Shown: piece after piece, positions 26,433-35,502 of the stretch
Position numbering within the stretch: the stretch's first letter is position 1
How the letters are laid out: the number at the start of each line of letters is the position of its first letter
NCBI GenBank assembly: GCA_017472605.1
Contig: JAFUPV010000048.1
Location: forward strand, 56,185 to 120,184
Reading direction: 5' to 3'
Length of the DNA: 64,000 nt
Source of the DNA: Lachnospiraceae bacterium
GTDB lineage: Bacteria; Bacillota; Clostridia; Lachnospirales; Lachnospiraceae
Position numbers and translations under genes: made by a program
Notes under the pieces: generated by a model
Databases searched by the model: none
The model's input: only the letters and a program-made list of their open reading frames with translations
What the model was told of the DNA's origin: nothing

Positions 26433-27798
26433 TGTCACGGGGAAACAGTGACGCATAGCGAACGTTATCCTTTTCCAGCAGTCTTGCTGTCAGCCGCTCC
26501 AGACCGAGCCCAAGACCTCCATGGGGCGGCATGCCATATTTATGCATCATCAGATAGCTTTCAAAATTCCCGATGTTCATTCCCCGGCTCTTCATTTTCT
26601 TCACCTGTTCCTCATAGGAATGGATCCGCTGACCTCCTGTTGTTATTTCAAGTCCGCGAAACAGCAGGTCAAAGCTCAATGTCTCTTCCGGATTCTCCTG
26701 ACTGTCCATGGCATAGAAGGGACGCTTTTTTCCCGGGTAGTGCGTGACAAACACAAACTCACTGCCCGTTTCCTTTTGGATCCGTTCACAGAGAAGCTTC
26801 TCCTCCTCCGGCTCAAAATCATCCGGATCATGAATTTCCCTTCCATACGCTTCTGCAATCCACTTTTTTGCTTCCCGAAAGCGAATTGCGGGAATTCCAT
26901 TGATTTCCGGAAGCTTCACCTGCAGCAGAGCCAGTTCTTTCCCGCAGGTTTTCTTCAGCTCTTCCATGGCTGCCTGCAGCATTGCCGTCTCCATTTCCAT
27001 GATTGTTTCAAATCCGGAAATGTATCCCATTTCAAAGTCTACACTGGTATATTCGTTCAGATGTCTCGACGTATCATGCTTTTCCGCACGAAACACAGGA
27101 CCGATTTCAAATACCCGTTCAAACACACCGACCATCATCTGCTTATAAAACTGAGGGCTCTGTGCCAGAAATGCTTCTTTCCCGAAATAGTTCAGGCGGA
27201 AGATGTTTGCTCCTCCTTCTGCCCCTTCTGCAACAATTTTGGGAGAATGAATCTCTGTAAACTGCTCATTTTCCAGAAATCTGCGAAATCCTCTGCACAG
27301 ACCTTCCTGAATTTTGAAACTTGCACGCTCCCGCTCATTCCTGAGAGTCAGCGGTCGGTAATCCAGCAGATGTTCCAGCCCGGTATCCACTCTCTTCTGG
27401 TTGATCACAATCGGAGCCGGTTCTGCCGGACGGGACAAAATTTCCACCTGCCGCAGAACAAAGTCATACCCGGTCCGCGAACGCTCCTCTTTCACAACAC
27501 GTCCTTTTGCCCGGACGCAGCATTCTTCCTGCAATTCCTCCAGAGAAAACTCAGCTTCTTCGTTGTATATGCACTGAATAACCATTTCTCTTGTCCGGAT
27601 CAGCACGAAAGCAAAACCGCTCATTTTACGAATCTTATATATACTTCCCTGGATTATTGCCGTTTCTCCGATATGCGCTGCAAGTTCTTCTGCCGGTGTC
27701 ACCTTTTTTCCTCCGATATCAGAAACTTCCACCTCATTTTTCGGCTGTATCAATTTCAGCTGCGTAAATCCCTGATTCTTATATCCTGCACTCTTCAT
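26413..27798 (-). CDS. aspS: Aspartyl-tRNA synthetase, archaeal (non-discriminating) type
   Basis: This 461-residue class II synthetase charges tRNA-Asp and, in the non-discriminating form, also mischarges tRNA-Asn for later amidation. It has an N-terminal OB-fold (residues about 40-130), class II motif 2 (FRAEKHDTSRHLNEYTSVDF) and motif 3 (GLGLGLERLTARLL). It lacks the GAD insertion and is about 130 residues shorter than the usual bacterial AspRS, as in archaeal enzymes. Many Clostridia carry such a second aspS. I prefer the ATG at 27798, with AAGGA about 12 bases upstream; a GTG at 27834 is in frame. A housekeeping bacterial-type aspS and gatCAB would be elsewhere. Confidence 0.93.
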   Translation of the reverse strand: MKSAGYKNQGFTQLKLIQPKNEVEVSDIGGKKVTPAEELAAHIGETAIIQGSIYKIRKMSGFAFVLIRTREMVIQCIYNEEAEFSLEELQEECCVRAKGRVVKEERSRTGYDFVLRQVEILSRPAEPAPIVINQKRVDTGLEHLLDYRPLTLRNERERASFKIQEGLCRGFRRFLENEQFTEIHSPKIVAEGAEGGANIFRLNYFGKEAFLAQSPQFYKQMMVGVFERVFEIGPVFRAEKHDTSRHLNEYTSVDFEMGYISGFETIMEMETAMLQAAMEELKKTCGKELALLQVKLPEINGIPAIRFREAKKWIAEAYGREIHDPDDFEPEEEKLLCERIQKETGSEFVFVTHYPGKKRPFYAMDSQENPEETLSFDLLFRGLEITTGGQRIHSYEEQVKKMKSRGMNIGNFESYLMMHKYGMPPHGGLGLGLERLTARLLEKDNVRYASLFPRDINRVTP

Positions 27799-27834
27799 CT
27801 TTTCTTTGATTCCTTTCCTATCCTGTTTTAACAC

Positions 27835-28108
27835 TTTCGCGTTTTATATTTCTGTACTCGATTCCTATTCACCATATCAATCAGGACATCATCCTTATGT
27901 CCCATATGATCACAACCTTTCCGAAAGAAGAAAACTGGATGCATAAACAATACAAAAAGACCACATCAGCGTCATTCCATGGCTGCAAAACTGCCATAGA
28001 CTGTTCCTACCAATGTGGTCTTTCTTTCTGAATCCGTTTCTGATCTGTCTTCCCACACAGGCACAACCGACTTCATTCATTGCCCGCATCCTGACGGATG
28101 CATAAGCA
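27835..28108. other. Intergenic region upstream of aspS
   Basis: No credible gene. It holds an inverted repeat GGACAT-N8-ATGTCC (27883-27902), the large hairpin at 27954-28024 and a fragment of the dispersed repeat (about 28085-28102). T-box landmarks (GGGTGGNACCGCG, AG bulge) were looked for and are absent. Confidence 0.5.
27954..28024 (-). terminator. Terminator-like hairpin upstream of aspS
   Basis: A perfect 11-bp outer stem (AAAGACCACAT-type arms) encloses an inner hairpin around CATGGCTGC/GCCATAG, with a T run following on the minus strand. It lies about 160 bases before aspS with no minus-strand gene upstream. It could be an attenuator for aspS, or a terminator from an unseen small transcript. 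Confidence 0.5.
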
Positions 28109-28148
28109 ATCCGACCGAACGTGTCACTGGCACGTTCGTCTGGATGCA
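28109..28148 (+). repeat. Dispersed palindromic repeat, copy 2
   Basis: It differs from copy 1 by about one base in the centre (CACTGGC instead of CACTGAC). A shorter related fragment (GCATCC-TGAC-GGATGC) lies just before it at about 28085-28102. Confidence 0.8.
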
Positions 28149-28162
28149 TAAGCAACATGAAC

Positions 28163-28201
28163 AGCGTTTGCACCTGTGAAACTTACACAGCTGCAAACGC
28201 T
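28163..28201. repeat. Long perfect hairpin next to the dispersed repeat
   Basis: The outer arms AGCGTTTGCA and TGCAAACGCT are perfect, and the inner arms CTGTG and CACAG continue the stem to a seven-base loop, with one unpaired base per side. There is no T run on either side, so it is not a simple terminator. Confidence 0.65.
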
Positions 28202-28582
28202 ATCGATCGTCGTCCCTGTTCATCTGGAAAAACTGAAACATTTTCATCCGGATTCCTCTTTCCTTTTCTTTTACAGCATCTTCCTTTCCAATACAAAATT
28301 CTGAACTGGAATTGGATTCAGAGAATCATCTCCTGTTTTTGCTATTTCTGCGATTATACTCTTATCCCTTACAAAAAGCAAGTCTTTTCTGTAAAACTTT
28401 ATCAACCTCAAATGAGTACCTCTGATATCTCACAAAAATATTTATTGTATTCTTGCAAATATCACTTGCAAAACACATTTTCTCATGGTATACTTTTTCT
28501 ATACATGTGCTCTGTAATGTTTCCTGACATTTCATGTCAGATTCCGTGGTATTTTCTCTGTTTGTATACGGGGGTTTCTATC

Positions 28583-29949
28583 ATGAAACATTCAGATTTC
28601 AACCGAAGAAAAAAGAACGAAACTTCCAAAAGAAAAAAAGAGAATCAATCGAAAAAGAGAACTTCCCGATGTACTTCCAGGAACAAATCCGGAAATGCAT
28701 CAAACTCTTCTTCAAACATCTCTCAAAAGAATACCAACCGACAAAATGCCAATTCAGACGCAAATGAAGAACAAAAAAAAGCGGTCGATCCGGTGAAGAA
28801 CGCGTCTCTGCATGCCAGAAACGCCAACAGCCGGAAGATATTGAAGATGTAACCGAAAAATATCAGGCATATCTTGGAATTGAATTCGAATCCGATACAG
28901 TAAAACGTATCCGTGTCGAAATCGACAACAAGGAAGAGTCCATTTATGTGATTCCGCTGATTGAACACAAGAGCAATGTAGACTATGATGTCTCCATGCA
29001 GCTGCTCCGCTACATGTCCATCATCTGGTATGAATACAAGCGTGAAAGAAACGAAAAGAAGGAAGGTTCCAGCCGTAAGAAAAGCTTCCGTTACCCGCTG
29101 ATTCTGCCCATTGTCTACTATGAAGGAAGCAGTAACTGGACTGCAGATCTCCATCTCAGAGATCGAATCAGTCACTGGGAACTTGCTTCGGAGTTTGTTC
29201 CTGATTTTACATACCGTGTGATTCGGGCACATGACTATACAAACGATGAACTGAAAAACAAAGATGACGAGATTTCTCTTGCCATCCTGATTAATAAAGT
29301 ACAAACGGTGAAAGACTATACCGAGTTCCTTGAATCATCCAGGGACTTTGTGAAACGAATCTATGCCAATGCTCCGGAAGATGTCCAGAAGATCTTTCAG
29401 GATATCCTGTGGGCATTACTAATGAAAATGAACGTCCCAACAGACGAAGCACAAAAGATGGTAAAAGATATGGAGGCGGACAGTATGGGTTATCTCTTTG
29501 AAAACATGGAAAAAATGGATATTCAAGCAGAACGCCGGAACACAATGAACGCAAGAAAAGAAGCCGAAGAAGCGAAAAAGAAAGCCGAAGAAGCAGAAAA
29601 GAAGGCGGAAGATGCCGAAAAGAAGGCGGAAGATGCCGAAAAGAAGGCAGAAGATGCCGAAAAGAAGGCAGAAGATGCCAAAAAGAAGGCACATGACGCT
29701 GTCGCAAAAGCGCAGGATGCGGTTGCAAAAGCACAGGAAGATTTGGAAATGCTCCGGAAAGAATCCGATTTAATCCGCGTACGTGCAGATTCCAAACTGA
29801 ACGATACCATCAATCAGATTCTCATTCCGCTGATTTCTCAATGCCAAATGGAACACCTTACCAGAGAGGAAACGATCAAAAAGCTAAGGGATGTCTTTAA
29901 GATTCCGGAAGCGAATATTTTCGTCGCAATCGATAACTATTGGAAATAA
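28583..29949 (+). pseudogene. Rpn-family recombination-promoting nuclease/transposase, N-terminal part frameshifted
   Basis: The intact reading frame from 28948 (333 residues) encodes the typical family body. It includes PD-(D/E)XK catalytic ExK in YVIPLIEHKS, LRYMSIIWYEYKRERNEK, YPLILPIVYYEG, a long lysine/glutamate coiled coil, and the C-terminal helical REETIKKLRDVFKIPEAN. Homologous sequence continues upstream in the same frame (EDIEDVTEKYQAYLGIEFES) but is cut by stop codons near 28768. The natural start (MKHSDFNRRKK at 28583) is in another frame that ends at 28852. The N-terminal 80-100 codons, with the first catalytic acid, therefore look decayed. These proteins are mobile-element-like and occur in many copies in Lachnospiraceae. 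The intact 3' part may still be translated. Confidence 0.75.
29578..29682 (+). repeat. 21-bp tandem repeat coding a KKAEDAE heptad
   Basis: Five consecutive 21-bp units (29578, 29599, 29620, 29641, 29662) differ at one to four bases. Each encodes one coiled-coil heptad of the Rpn-family protein. Unit number can change by slippage without breaking the frame. Confidence 0.9.
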
Positions 29950-29997
29950 CAGATCAGACAACACAGGAAAATTCCCAACAGACACATGTATCAAATC

Positions 29998-30050
29998 AGC
30001 CAGTCACCTCTGCAGTAAAACACACAGATGGTGGCTGGCTTTTCCGTTTT
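29998..30050 (+). terminator. Intrinsic terminator after the Rpn-family gene
   Basis: AGCCAG-TCACC-TCTG pairs with CAGA-TGGTG-GCTGGCT, followed by TTTTCCGTTTT, 48 bases after the stop codon. Confidence 0.75.
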
Positions 30051-30053
30051 CTG

Positions 30054-30096
30054 CGCATCCAGACAAACATGTCCATGATACATTCGTCAGCTTCGC
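30054..30096 (-). repeat. Dispersed palindromic repeat, copy 3 (degenerate)
   Basis: GCATCCAGACAAACATGTCC followed by a TGATACATTCGTC arm matches the reverse complement of copy 1 with several substitutions. It lies between the convergent Rpn-family and GNAT genes. Confidence 0.6.
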
Positions 30097-30121
30097 ATAA
30101 CCTTCCCCTCACCGGTTCTAT

Positions 30122-30796
30122 TTAAATAAAATCAGGAAGCAAACACTGATTTTCTCCACCTTCCCAAACCCGAACCTTCCGTGCATAAATTTCCGGTGAA
30201 AACATGATGTGATACAAAAGCTCCAGGCGTTCCCGGATCACAATCCCGTTTTGCGGCTCCATCTTGCCCATATCCGGCCTGTTTTCCATCTCTGTCTCCT
30301 CATCCGTTCGAATCATCGGCAAATAGAGGATAGTGTAGTCCACATCCCAGACACATGCCTCCAATCCGGTAAACAGGCAGCCATTTTTCTGATAAAAAGC
30401 GATTCGTCTTGATCGGATTCCATAATCTTCTTCATTTTCTGCGGAACGGATTCTCTCACTTTCCAGAAGAATTCCTCCACAGTCTGCCAGCTCTCTTCTC
30501 ATTCGCTGCAGAAACAGGCTTCCATATCCATGGCTGCGGTACGGTTGGCAGACTGCGTAGTAATCAAGAAGCCAGATGCCTCCTGCCGTTGCTTCCTTCA
30601 CAAAAAACGCATAGGCTTTTATTTCCTTCCCATCCTTCAGCCCATATGCCGTATATTGCTCCAGATCAAGCATTTGTTTGATGTTTTTCCACGGCTTCAG
30701 CTCTGCCGGCGGAAAATCATGCCCCATATGTGTCATGTATATTGACTGCATTTCCGCTTCTGTCAGCGGTACCATCTGCATTTCTGTCTGATTCAA
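30122..30796 (-). CDS. GNAT-family N-acetyltransferase
   Basis: This 224-residue enzyme transfers an acetyl group from acetyl-CoA; the acceptor is unknown. The GNAT core spans residues about 55-170. It shows YAFFVKEATAGGIWLLDYYAV as the central strands and YRSHGYGSLFLQRMRR as the acetyl-CoA loop (R/Q-x-x-G-x-G), then SRRIAFYQKNGCLFTGL, the common C-terminal motif. About 50 extra residues follow the core. The start is the TTG at 30796, because AAGGGA lies six bases before it; ATG codons at 30781 and 30775 lack such a site. Confidence 0.87.
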   Translation of the reverse strand: MNQTEMQMVPLTEAEMQSIYMTHMGHDFPPAELKPWKNIKQMLDLEQYTAYGLKDGKEIKAYAFFVKEATAGGIWLLDYYAVCQPYRSHGYGSLFLQRMRRELADCGGILLESERIRSAENEEDYGIRSRRIAFYQKNGCLFTGLEACVWDVDYTILYLPMIRTDEETEMENRPDMGKMEPQNGIVIRERLELLYHIMFSPEIYARKVRVWEGGENQCLLPDFI

Positions 30797-30922
30797 AATC
30801 GTTCCCTTCTTTCCTTATTCTTGATCCACAGTGAATCCATTTGATCCAAATGTCCTGTCAGCCTCTGCATTCAAACCGCAATTGATTCCAACTGCAATTA
30901 ATTCAAACTGCAGTTCCGTTCA

Positions 30923-31792
30923 TCACGTTTCCCGCCGTTTCCTGTATTCGGACGGTGTCATTCCCGTAATCTCAATAAATTTTCGATTAAAATAGCTGAT
31001 TGTATTATATCCACACTGCATGGCAATCTCGCTGACTGTCTGATCCGTCTCCCGCAGCATCGAGCATCCATGGAGAATTCTGCATCGATTCAGGTAATGG
31101 AACGGTGTCATATTCGTCACCGTTTTGAATAACCGGCAAAACTGTCCTTCACTGACATGAGCAAGCGCAGCCAGCTGTCCCAGAGTCAGGTCACTGGAAT
31201 ATTGCTCGTGCATCATGCGGATTGCTTCCGCAAGCTGATCCTGCACCTTTTCGTTTCTCTGATCACTGACAAACAAGCTGACATGGTGATCATAGCACAT
31301 CTGCCAGATCATCATCATGCTTCCACGAATGAACAGTCCCTGTTCTGCCAGCTGCTCCGCTGGAAGCTTCATGATCGCTCCGAGCATCTGAAGGACCGAA
31401 TTCTGCCAGCTGCAGGCAGGCTTCAGAACGAGAGCAAGAGCAGGAAGGCTGCTGCACACAGGCTTCATGTACTTCTGCCAGAGATTTTCCGATCTTGCCG
31501 ACGTAATCCATTCCGTATCCGCAACAATCGCCTGAAAGCTTCCCCGCTCTTTTGCCGCGGCACGATGGAGCAGATAAGGCGGAATAAAAATCCCCTCCCC
31601 CTCCTGAAGAACAAAGACCTGTTCCTCCACAATGAATTCCAGCTCCCCTTCTGTCACCAGCAGAAATTCCAGTTCTGGATGCCAATGGAGATAAAGCGCG
31701 TCCGGAGGCAGAAAAACAGTCTGGTGAATCGAAAACGGCATTGTCTGCGTCTGATGAAAAATCGATTCTTTCAGCTGCTTTTTCGGATCCAT
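30923..31792 (-). CDS. AraC-family transcriptional regulator with cupin sensor
   Basis: This 289-residue regulator is divergent from the GH31 gene and probably controls it. An N-terminal cupin (LHWHPELEFLLVTEGELEFI, then LQEGEGIFIPPYLLHRA) would bind a sugar. The C-terminal 100 residues hold the two HTH motifs (LTLGQLAALAHVSEGQFCRL, then VSEIAMQCGYNTISYFNRKF) and the ending GMTPSEYRKRRE. The start at 31792 follows GGAGAGGGTGGAG. The 270-base divergent region lacks a good -35 for GH31, consistent with activation by this protein. Confidence 0.92.
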   Translation of the reverse strand: MDPKKQLKESIFHQTQTMPFSIHQTVFLPPDALYLHWHPELEFLLVTEGELEFIVEEQVFVLQEGEGIFIPPYLLHRAAAKERGSFQAIVADTEWITSARSENLWQKYMKPVCSSLPALALVLKPACSWQNSVLQMLGAIMKLPAEQLAEQGLFIRGSMMMIWQMCYDHHVSLFVSDQRNEKVQDQLAEAIRMMHEQYSSDLTLGQLAALAHVSEGQFCRLFKTVTNMTPFHYLNRCRILHGCSMLRETDQTVSEIAMQCGYNTISYFNRKFIEITGMTPSEYRKRRET

Positions 31793-32022
31793 AGCTCCAC
31801 CCTCTCCTGTTCCTTCTCTCTGTTCCTGTCAAACAGATACCGTTTCTTATCCTTCACCTGATCGTTAACCTGTGATGATCCGATTCCTGCAAGACCGCTT
31901 CCTGTATATGATAACACAAACCGGAAATTCTGAAAACTGTTTTTGCCTGATCCTGACTTAATTTGCGCAAAATTGTGTTAATCTCCATTAAAATAATGGA
32001 AGATTTTCCGCTCCGGCAGCAA

Positions 32023-32028
32023 TATAAT
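32023..32028 (+). promoter_or_regulatory. -10 element of the GH31 gene with activator-type upstream region
   Basis: A perfect TATAAT lies about 35 bases before the GH31 start, but the -35 position (32000-32005) reads AAGATT. Upstream, TTAATTTGCGCAAAATTGTGTTAA (31959-31982) contains the palindrome TTTGCGCAAA, a candidate operator for the divergent AraC protein. Confidence 0.5.
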
Positions 32029-32062
32029 AGAAGCATCGATAACATGCAAAGGAGAGATGCAT

Positions 32063-34084
32063 ATGAACACCATGCGACAGCAGGGAAATGCCCTGATCTA
32101 TGAAAATGACGGTGAGCTGCTGCAGATCGAACCATGGGGAGCAAACAGCTTCCGTGTACGCTCCGTCATGCTCGGCGAGCTTCTTGACAGTGATTTTGCG
32201 CTGCTTCCGCTTAATGAAGCACAAATCGCTGAGATTCACGTCGAAGAATATCATGCTTCCATCACCAACGGAAACATTCGTGCGGAGTTTGTAATCAATG
32301 GCTGGAATCATGAATGTACCATTTCCTATTACAACCAGCACGGTCATCTGCTTCTGAAAGAGACAGGCAGCGGCGGTGCGCTGAATAAGCCCAGCAGACG
32401 TTTTCGTGGAATTCCCGGCGGTGATTATCGGCTCCATGTTTCATTCTCATCCAATCCCGATGAAAAGCTCTATGGAATGGGTCAGTACCAGCAGGATCTT
32501 CTTGACCTGAAATACACTACCCTGGAACTGGCTCACCGAAACTCTCAGGCAAGCGTTCCTTTTGTTCTGTCCAGTCTGGGCTACGGATTCCTCTGGCACA
32601 ACCCGGCCATTGGACAGGTAACCTTTGGAAAGAATGTGACCGAATGGTACGCCTCAAGCACAAAGCAGATGGATTACTGGATCACTGCGGGGGATACGCC
32701 GGATGAAATTGAACAGGCCTTTGGAAAAGCAGTGGGAACCGCTCCGGTTATGCCGGAATATGGTCTCGGCTTCTGGCAGTGCAAGCTGCGCTACTGGAAT
32801 CAGGAACAGCTTCTTCAGGTTGCCAGAACCTATCACGAGAAGAACATACCGGTTGATGTAATCGTCTGTGACTTCTTCCACTGGCCAAAAATGGGTGACT
32901 TCCGTTTTGAAGACGAATTCTTCCCGGATCCGGAGGCCATGGCAAAAGAGCTGAAGGAAATGGGCATGGAACTGATGGTTTCCGTCTGGCCGCAGATTGA
33001 CACCACCAGCGAAAATTTCCGTGAGATGAAGCAGAAGGGTCTTCTTGTCAAAACAGAACATGGAGTGGAAGTCTGCATGCGCTTCGGCGGCGAAAGTGTT
33101 TTCTTTGACGCAACCAACCCAAGAGCGCGCAGCTATGTCTGGGATAAGTGCAGACAGAATTACTATGAAAAAGGAATCAAAGTCTTCTGGCTGGACGAGG
33201 CGGAACCGGAATATACCGGCTATGATTTTGAAAACTACCGCTATTTCATGGGGCCAAACGTTCAGATTGGCAACATCTACCCCCAACAGTTCTCCCGCAC
33301 CTTCTACGAGGGCATGCAGAACGAGGGACAAAAAGAAATCGTCAATCTGGTTCGCTGTGCCTGGGCCGGCAGTCAGCGTTACGGCGCTCTTGTCTGGTCC
33401 GGCGACATCCACAGTGACTGGGAAACCTTCCGCCGTCAGATCTGTGCCGGTCTGAACATGGGCATCGCCGGAATCTCCTGGTGGACAACCGATATCGGCG
33501 GCTTCTCCGGCGGACGGCCAGAGGATGAAGCGTTCCGCGAGCTTCTGGTTCGCTGGTTTGAGTGGGGTACCTTCTGTCCGGTTATGCGGCTCCACGGTGA
33601 TCGGGAATGTGATAACCGCCGTGTATTCCGAAAGGATGGCAGCCAGGCACTGTTTACCGGCGGCGATAACGAAATCTGGAGCTATGGGGAAGAGAACGAG
33701 AAAATCCTCACCCGCTACATCCATCTCCGTGAAGCAATGAGACCTTATACAAGGATGTTGATGGATGAAGCGCACCAATATGGCCGTCCTGTCATGCGTC
33801 CCATGTTCTATGAATTCCCACAGGAAGAAATCTGCTGGGATCTGAAAGAACAGTACATGTTCGGTCCGGATCTTCTGGTTGCTCCCGTCATGTATCCGGG
33901 CATGAAGGAATGCCGCATCTGGCTGCCTGCCGGATGCAGCTGGACAAGCCTCCATGACCAGCGGGTATATGAGGGTGGACAGACGATTTCTGTCGACGTT
34001 CCGCTGGATGTGATTCCCGTGTTTATCCGGGATGGACGGCAGCCCGAGCTGATTGAAGCCTGGCAGAAGCTTCTCGCCAGATAA
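32063..34084 (+). CDS. Glycoside hydrolase family 31, alpha-xylosidase/alpha-glucosidase type
   Basis: This 673-residue cytoplasmic enzyme removes alpha-linked sugars from the non-reducing end of imported oligosaccharides. An N-terminal beta-sandwich (residues 1-225) is followed by the catalytic barrel (about 230-570). The nucleophile is D378 in KVFWLDEAEPE, and the probable acid/base is D448 in LVWSGDIHSDW. The segment GISWWTTDIGGFSGG is the conserved +1 region. A C-terminal beta domain (PDLLVAPVMYPGM onward) completes the fold. The layout matches YicI-like alpha-xylosidases, which would fit xyloglucan breakdown, but specificity cannot be read from motifs alone. The ATG at 32063 is eight bases after GGAG; the ATG at 32057 is too close. 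Confidence 0.93.
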   Translation: MNTMRQQGNALIYENDGELLQIEPWGANSFRVRSVMLGELLDSDFALLPLNEAQIAEIHVEEYHASITNGNIRAEFVINGWNHECTISYYNQHGHLLLKETGSGGALNKPSRRFRGIPGGDYRLHVSFSSNPDEKLYGMGQYQQDLLDLKYTTLELAHRNSQASVPFVLSSLGYGFLWHNPAIGQVTFGKNVTEWYASSTKQMDYWITAGDTPDEIEQAFGKAVGTAPVMPEYGLGFWQCKLRYWNQEQLLQVARTYHEKNIPVDVIVCDFFHWPKMGDFRFEDEFFPDPEAMAKELKEMGMELMVSVWPQIDTTSENFREMKQKGLLVKTEHGVEVCMRFGGESVFFDATNPRARSYVWDKCRQNYYEKGIKVFWLDEAEPEYTGYDFENYRYFMGPNVQIGNIYPQQFSRTFYEGMQNEGQKEIVNLVRCAWAGSQRYGALVWSGDIHSDWETFRRQICAGLNMGIAGISWWTTDIGGFSGGRPEDEAFRELLVRWFEWGTFCPVMRLHGDRECDNRRVFRKDGSQALFTGGDNEIWSYGEENEKILTRYIHLREAMRPYTRMLMDEAHQYGRPVMRPMFYEFPQEEICWDLKEQYMFGPDLLVAPVMYPGMKECRIWLPAGCSWTSLHDQRVYEGGQTISVDVPLDVIPVFIRDGRQPELIEAWQKLLAR

Positions 34085-34126
34085 CGGGAGCCATAAGCGG
34101 GCAAATGCAACTGTAAAGCGATGATA

Positions 34127-34170
34127 AAAAGGATATGAATCCATCCATATCGGATTCATATCCTTTTTTT
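34127..34170. terminator. Bidirectional terminator between GH31 and the AlaX-type gene
   Basis: A perfect 16-bp stem (AAAAGGATATGAATCC and its complement) is followed by seven T residues on the plus strand; the minus strand also ends in a T run. It serves two convergent genes. Confidence 0.92.
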
Positions 34171-34187
34171 CGTTTATACCACCTTAT

Positions 34188-34222
34188 ACATCCAGGCAGC
34201 ATGCCTGTGCCACGTTGGTCTG
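34188..34222 (-). repeat. Dispersed palindromic repeat, copy 4 (degenerate)
   Basis: ACATCCAGGCAGCATGCCTG with the arm GCCACGTTGGTCTG matches the reverse complement of the family, close to copy 5. It lies between the terminator and the AlaX-type gene's stop codon. Confidence 0.6.
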
Positions 34223-34261
34223 CTTTCATAGGCAGCGTATCTCGTCTCTTTCTGAAGCGAT

Positions 34262-35425
34262 TTACAACTCGTCAAAAAAGCGCTGGATTTCTTCCCGCTT
34301 CGCGTCCGTCTTTCCCTGAACCATCTCTCTGCTGCCGCCGCCTTTTGCGCCAAGAGCTGCACGCATTCCTGCTGCCAGTTCTCTGGAATCCAGCGTGCCG
34401 CTTCCCGCGTTGTAGCGGTATCCATGTGCATCATCGCCAACAAACACACCGACAAACCCGTCAAAGCGCTTTACCATCGCATTGTATCCGTTCTTAACAG
34501 TTACCGGTGAACTCTCTCTTTCTACAAAAATACACACATTACGTTTCTCAGGCAATTCATTGATTGTGCGCATCAGCTCCCGCTCTGCCGCCTGTGCCAG
34601 CTGGCCTCGAAGCACTCCCAGCTCCTCCTTCTGATTTGCCACAATCGTCATCACCTGCTCCGGCCTTGTTGACAGACTGGCTGCCAGGCTGCTCATCAGC
34701 TGAAGCTGTTCCCGGTAATGCAGAAGCGCACGCATTCCACAGAGAATACTGATGCGGATTCCACCCTTATGATTCTGCAAACCAACGATTTTTATCAGAC
34801 CAATCTCGCCTGTTTTTGCCACATGAGGCGCACAACAAGCACAGGTATCCACACCTTCCACCGTGATCAGGCGAACCTGTCCCTCAATTTCAATCTTACT
34901 GCGGTAGCTCAGTGATTTCAGCTCCTCTTTGGTCGGGTAGCTGTCAATCACCGGAAGATTCCGATAAATCACTTCATTGGCAAGTGTCTCCATCTCCATT
35001 GCCTGCTCCCAGGTAAGTGTACCATTGAGATCCAGCGTCACCGGTGCGTCATCGCTGAGATGGAAGCCAACATTGTCATATCCATAGCGGTTGTGGATCA
35101 GTCCGGTCAGAACATGCTCACCGGTATGCTGCTGCATGCGCATGTAGCGCGGTTCCCAGTCCAGAACACAGGTCGCCTCTGTCCCTTTTGGAATCTCCTG
35201 TTCCACTTCGTAGCGGATCTGTCCGTCTGCGATCTCTCCATTTACTACACGTACCCGCATATCTGACGTCTGCAGCCATCCCGTATCTGCATACTGACCG
35301 CCTTCTTCCGGGAAGAAAACGCTCTCGGTCAATGTTACATAAATTTTCCCCTGCTCCTTCACGCAGGATTCCACTATCGTTCTGCACTCTTTTCGATTGC
35401 TTTGTTTCTCGTAATATTTAATCAT
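34262..35425 (-). CDS. Alanyl-tRNA editing protein, AlaX-type with DHHA1 domain
   Basis: This 387-residue enzyme hydrolyses tRNA-Ala wrongly charged with serine or glycine. It resembles AlaRS without its catalytic core. An N-terminal beta-barrel (FFPEEGGQYADTG) is followed by the zinc-binding editing site HTGEHVLTG and CACCAPHVAKTGEI (HxxxH plus CxxxH). The central helices lead to a C-terminal DHHA1 domain ending GAKGGGSREMVQGK. The start at 35425 has GGAG seven bases upstream; the longer frame to 35596 runs into the neighbouring gene. It lies downstream of the DUF1062 gene on the same strand. Confidence 0.92.
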   Translation of the reverse strand: MIKYYEKQSNRKECRTIVESCVKEQGKIYVTLTESVFFPEEGGQYADTGWLQTSDMRVRVVNGEIADGQIRYEVEQEIPKGTEATCVLDWEPRYMRMQQHTGEHVLTGLIHNRYGYDNVGFHLSDDAPVTLDLNGTLTWEQAMEMETLANEVIYRNLPVIDSYPTKEELKSLSYRSKIEIEGQVRLITVEGVDTCACCAPHVAKTGEIGLIKIVGLQNHKGGIRISILCGMRALLHYREQLQLMSSLAASLSTRPEQVMTIVANQKEELGVLRGQLAQAAERELMRTINELPEKRNVCIFVERESSPVTVKNGYNAMVKRFDGFVGVFVGDDAHGYRYNAGSGTLDSRELAAGMRAALGAKGGGSREMVQGKTDAKREEIQRFFDEL

Positions 35426-35502
35426 AATATCTCCACTCTGTTTTCCACTGTTCACATGTCTTACTGTTCTCCGCGTACCTTCGGTACACACATATCTTAC
35501 CA

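Noticed and set aside
27835-28100. T-box riboswitch before aspS
   Set aside because: The conserved T-box sequence and specifier-loop features are absent on the minus strand.
27910-28173. An 87-codon minus-strand frame upstream of aspS
   Set aside because: It runs through the dispersed repeat and the hairpin, has no ribosome site and no recognisable pattern.
28121-28852. A 243-codon plus-strand frame before the Rpn-family gene
   Set aside because: Its first 150 codons cover repeat and AT-rich intergenic DNA. Only the last 90 (from 28583) relate to the Rpn-family N-terminus, in the wrong frame.
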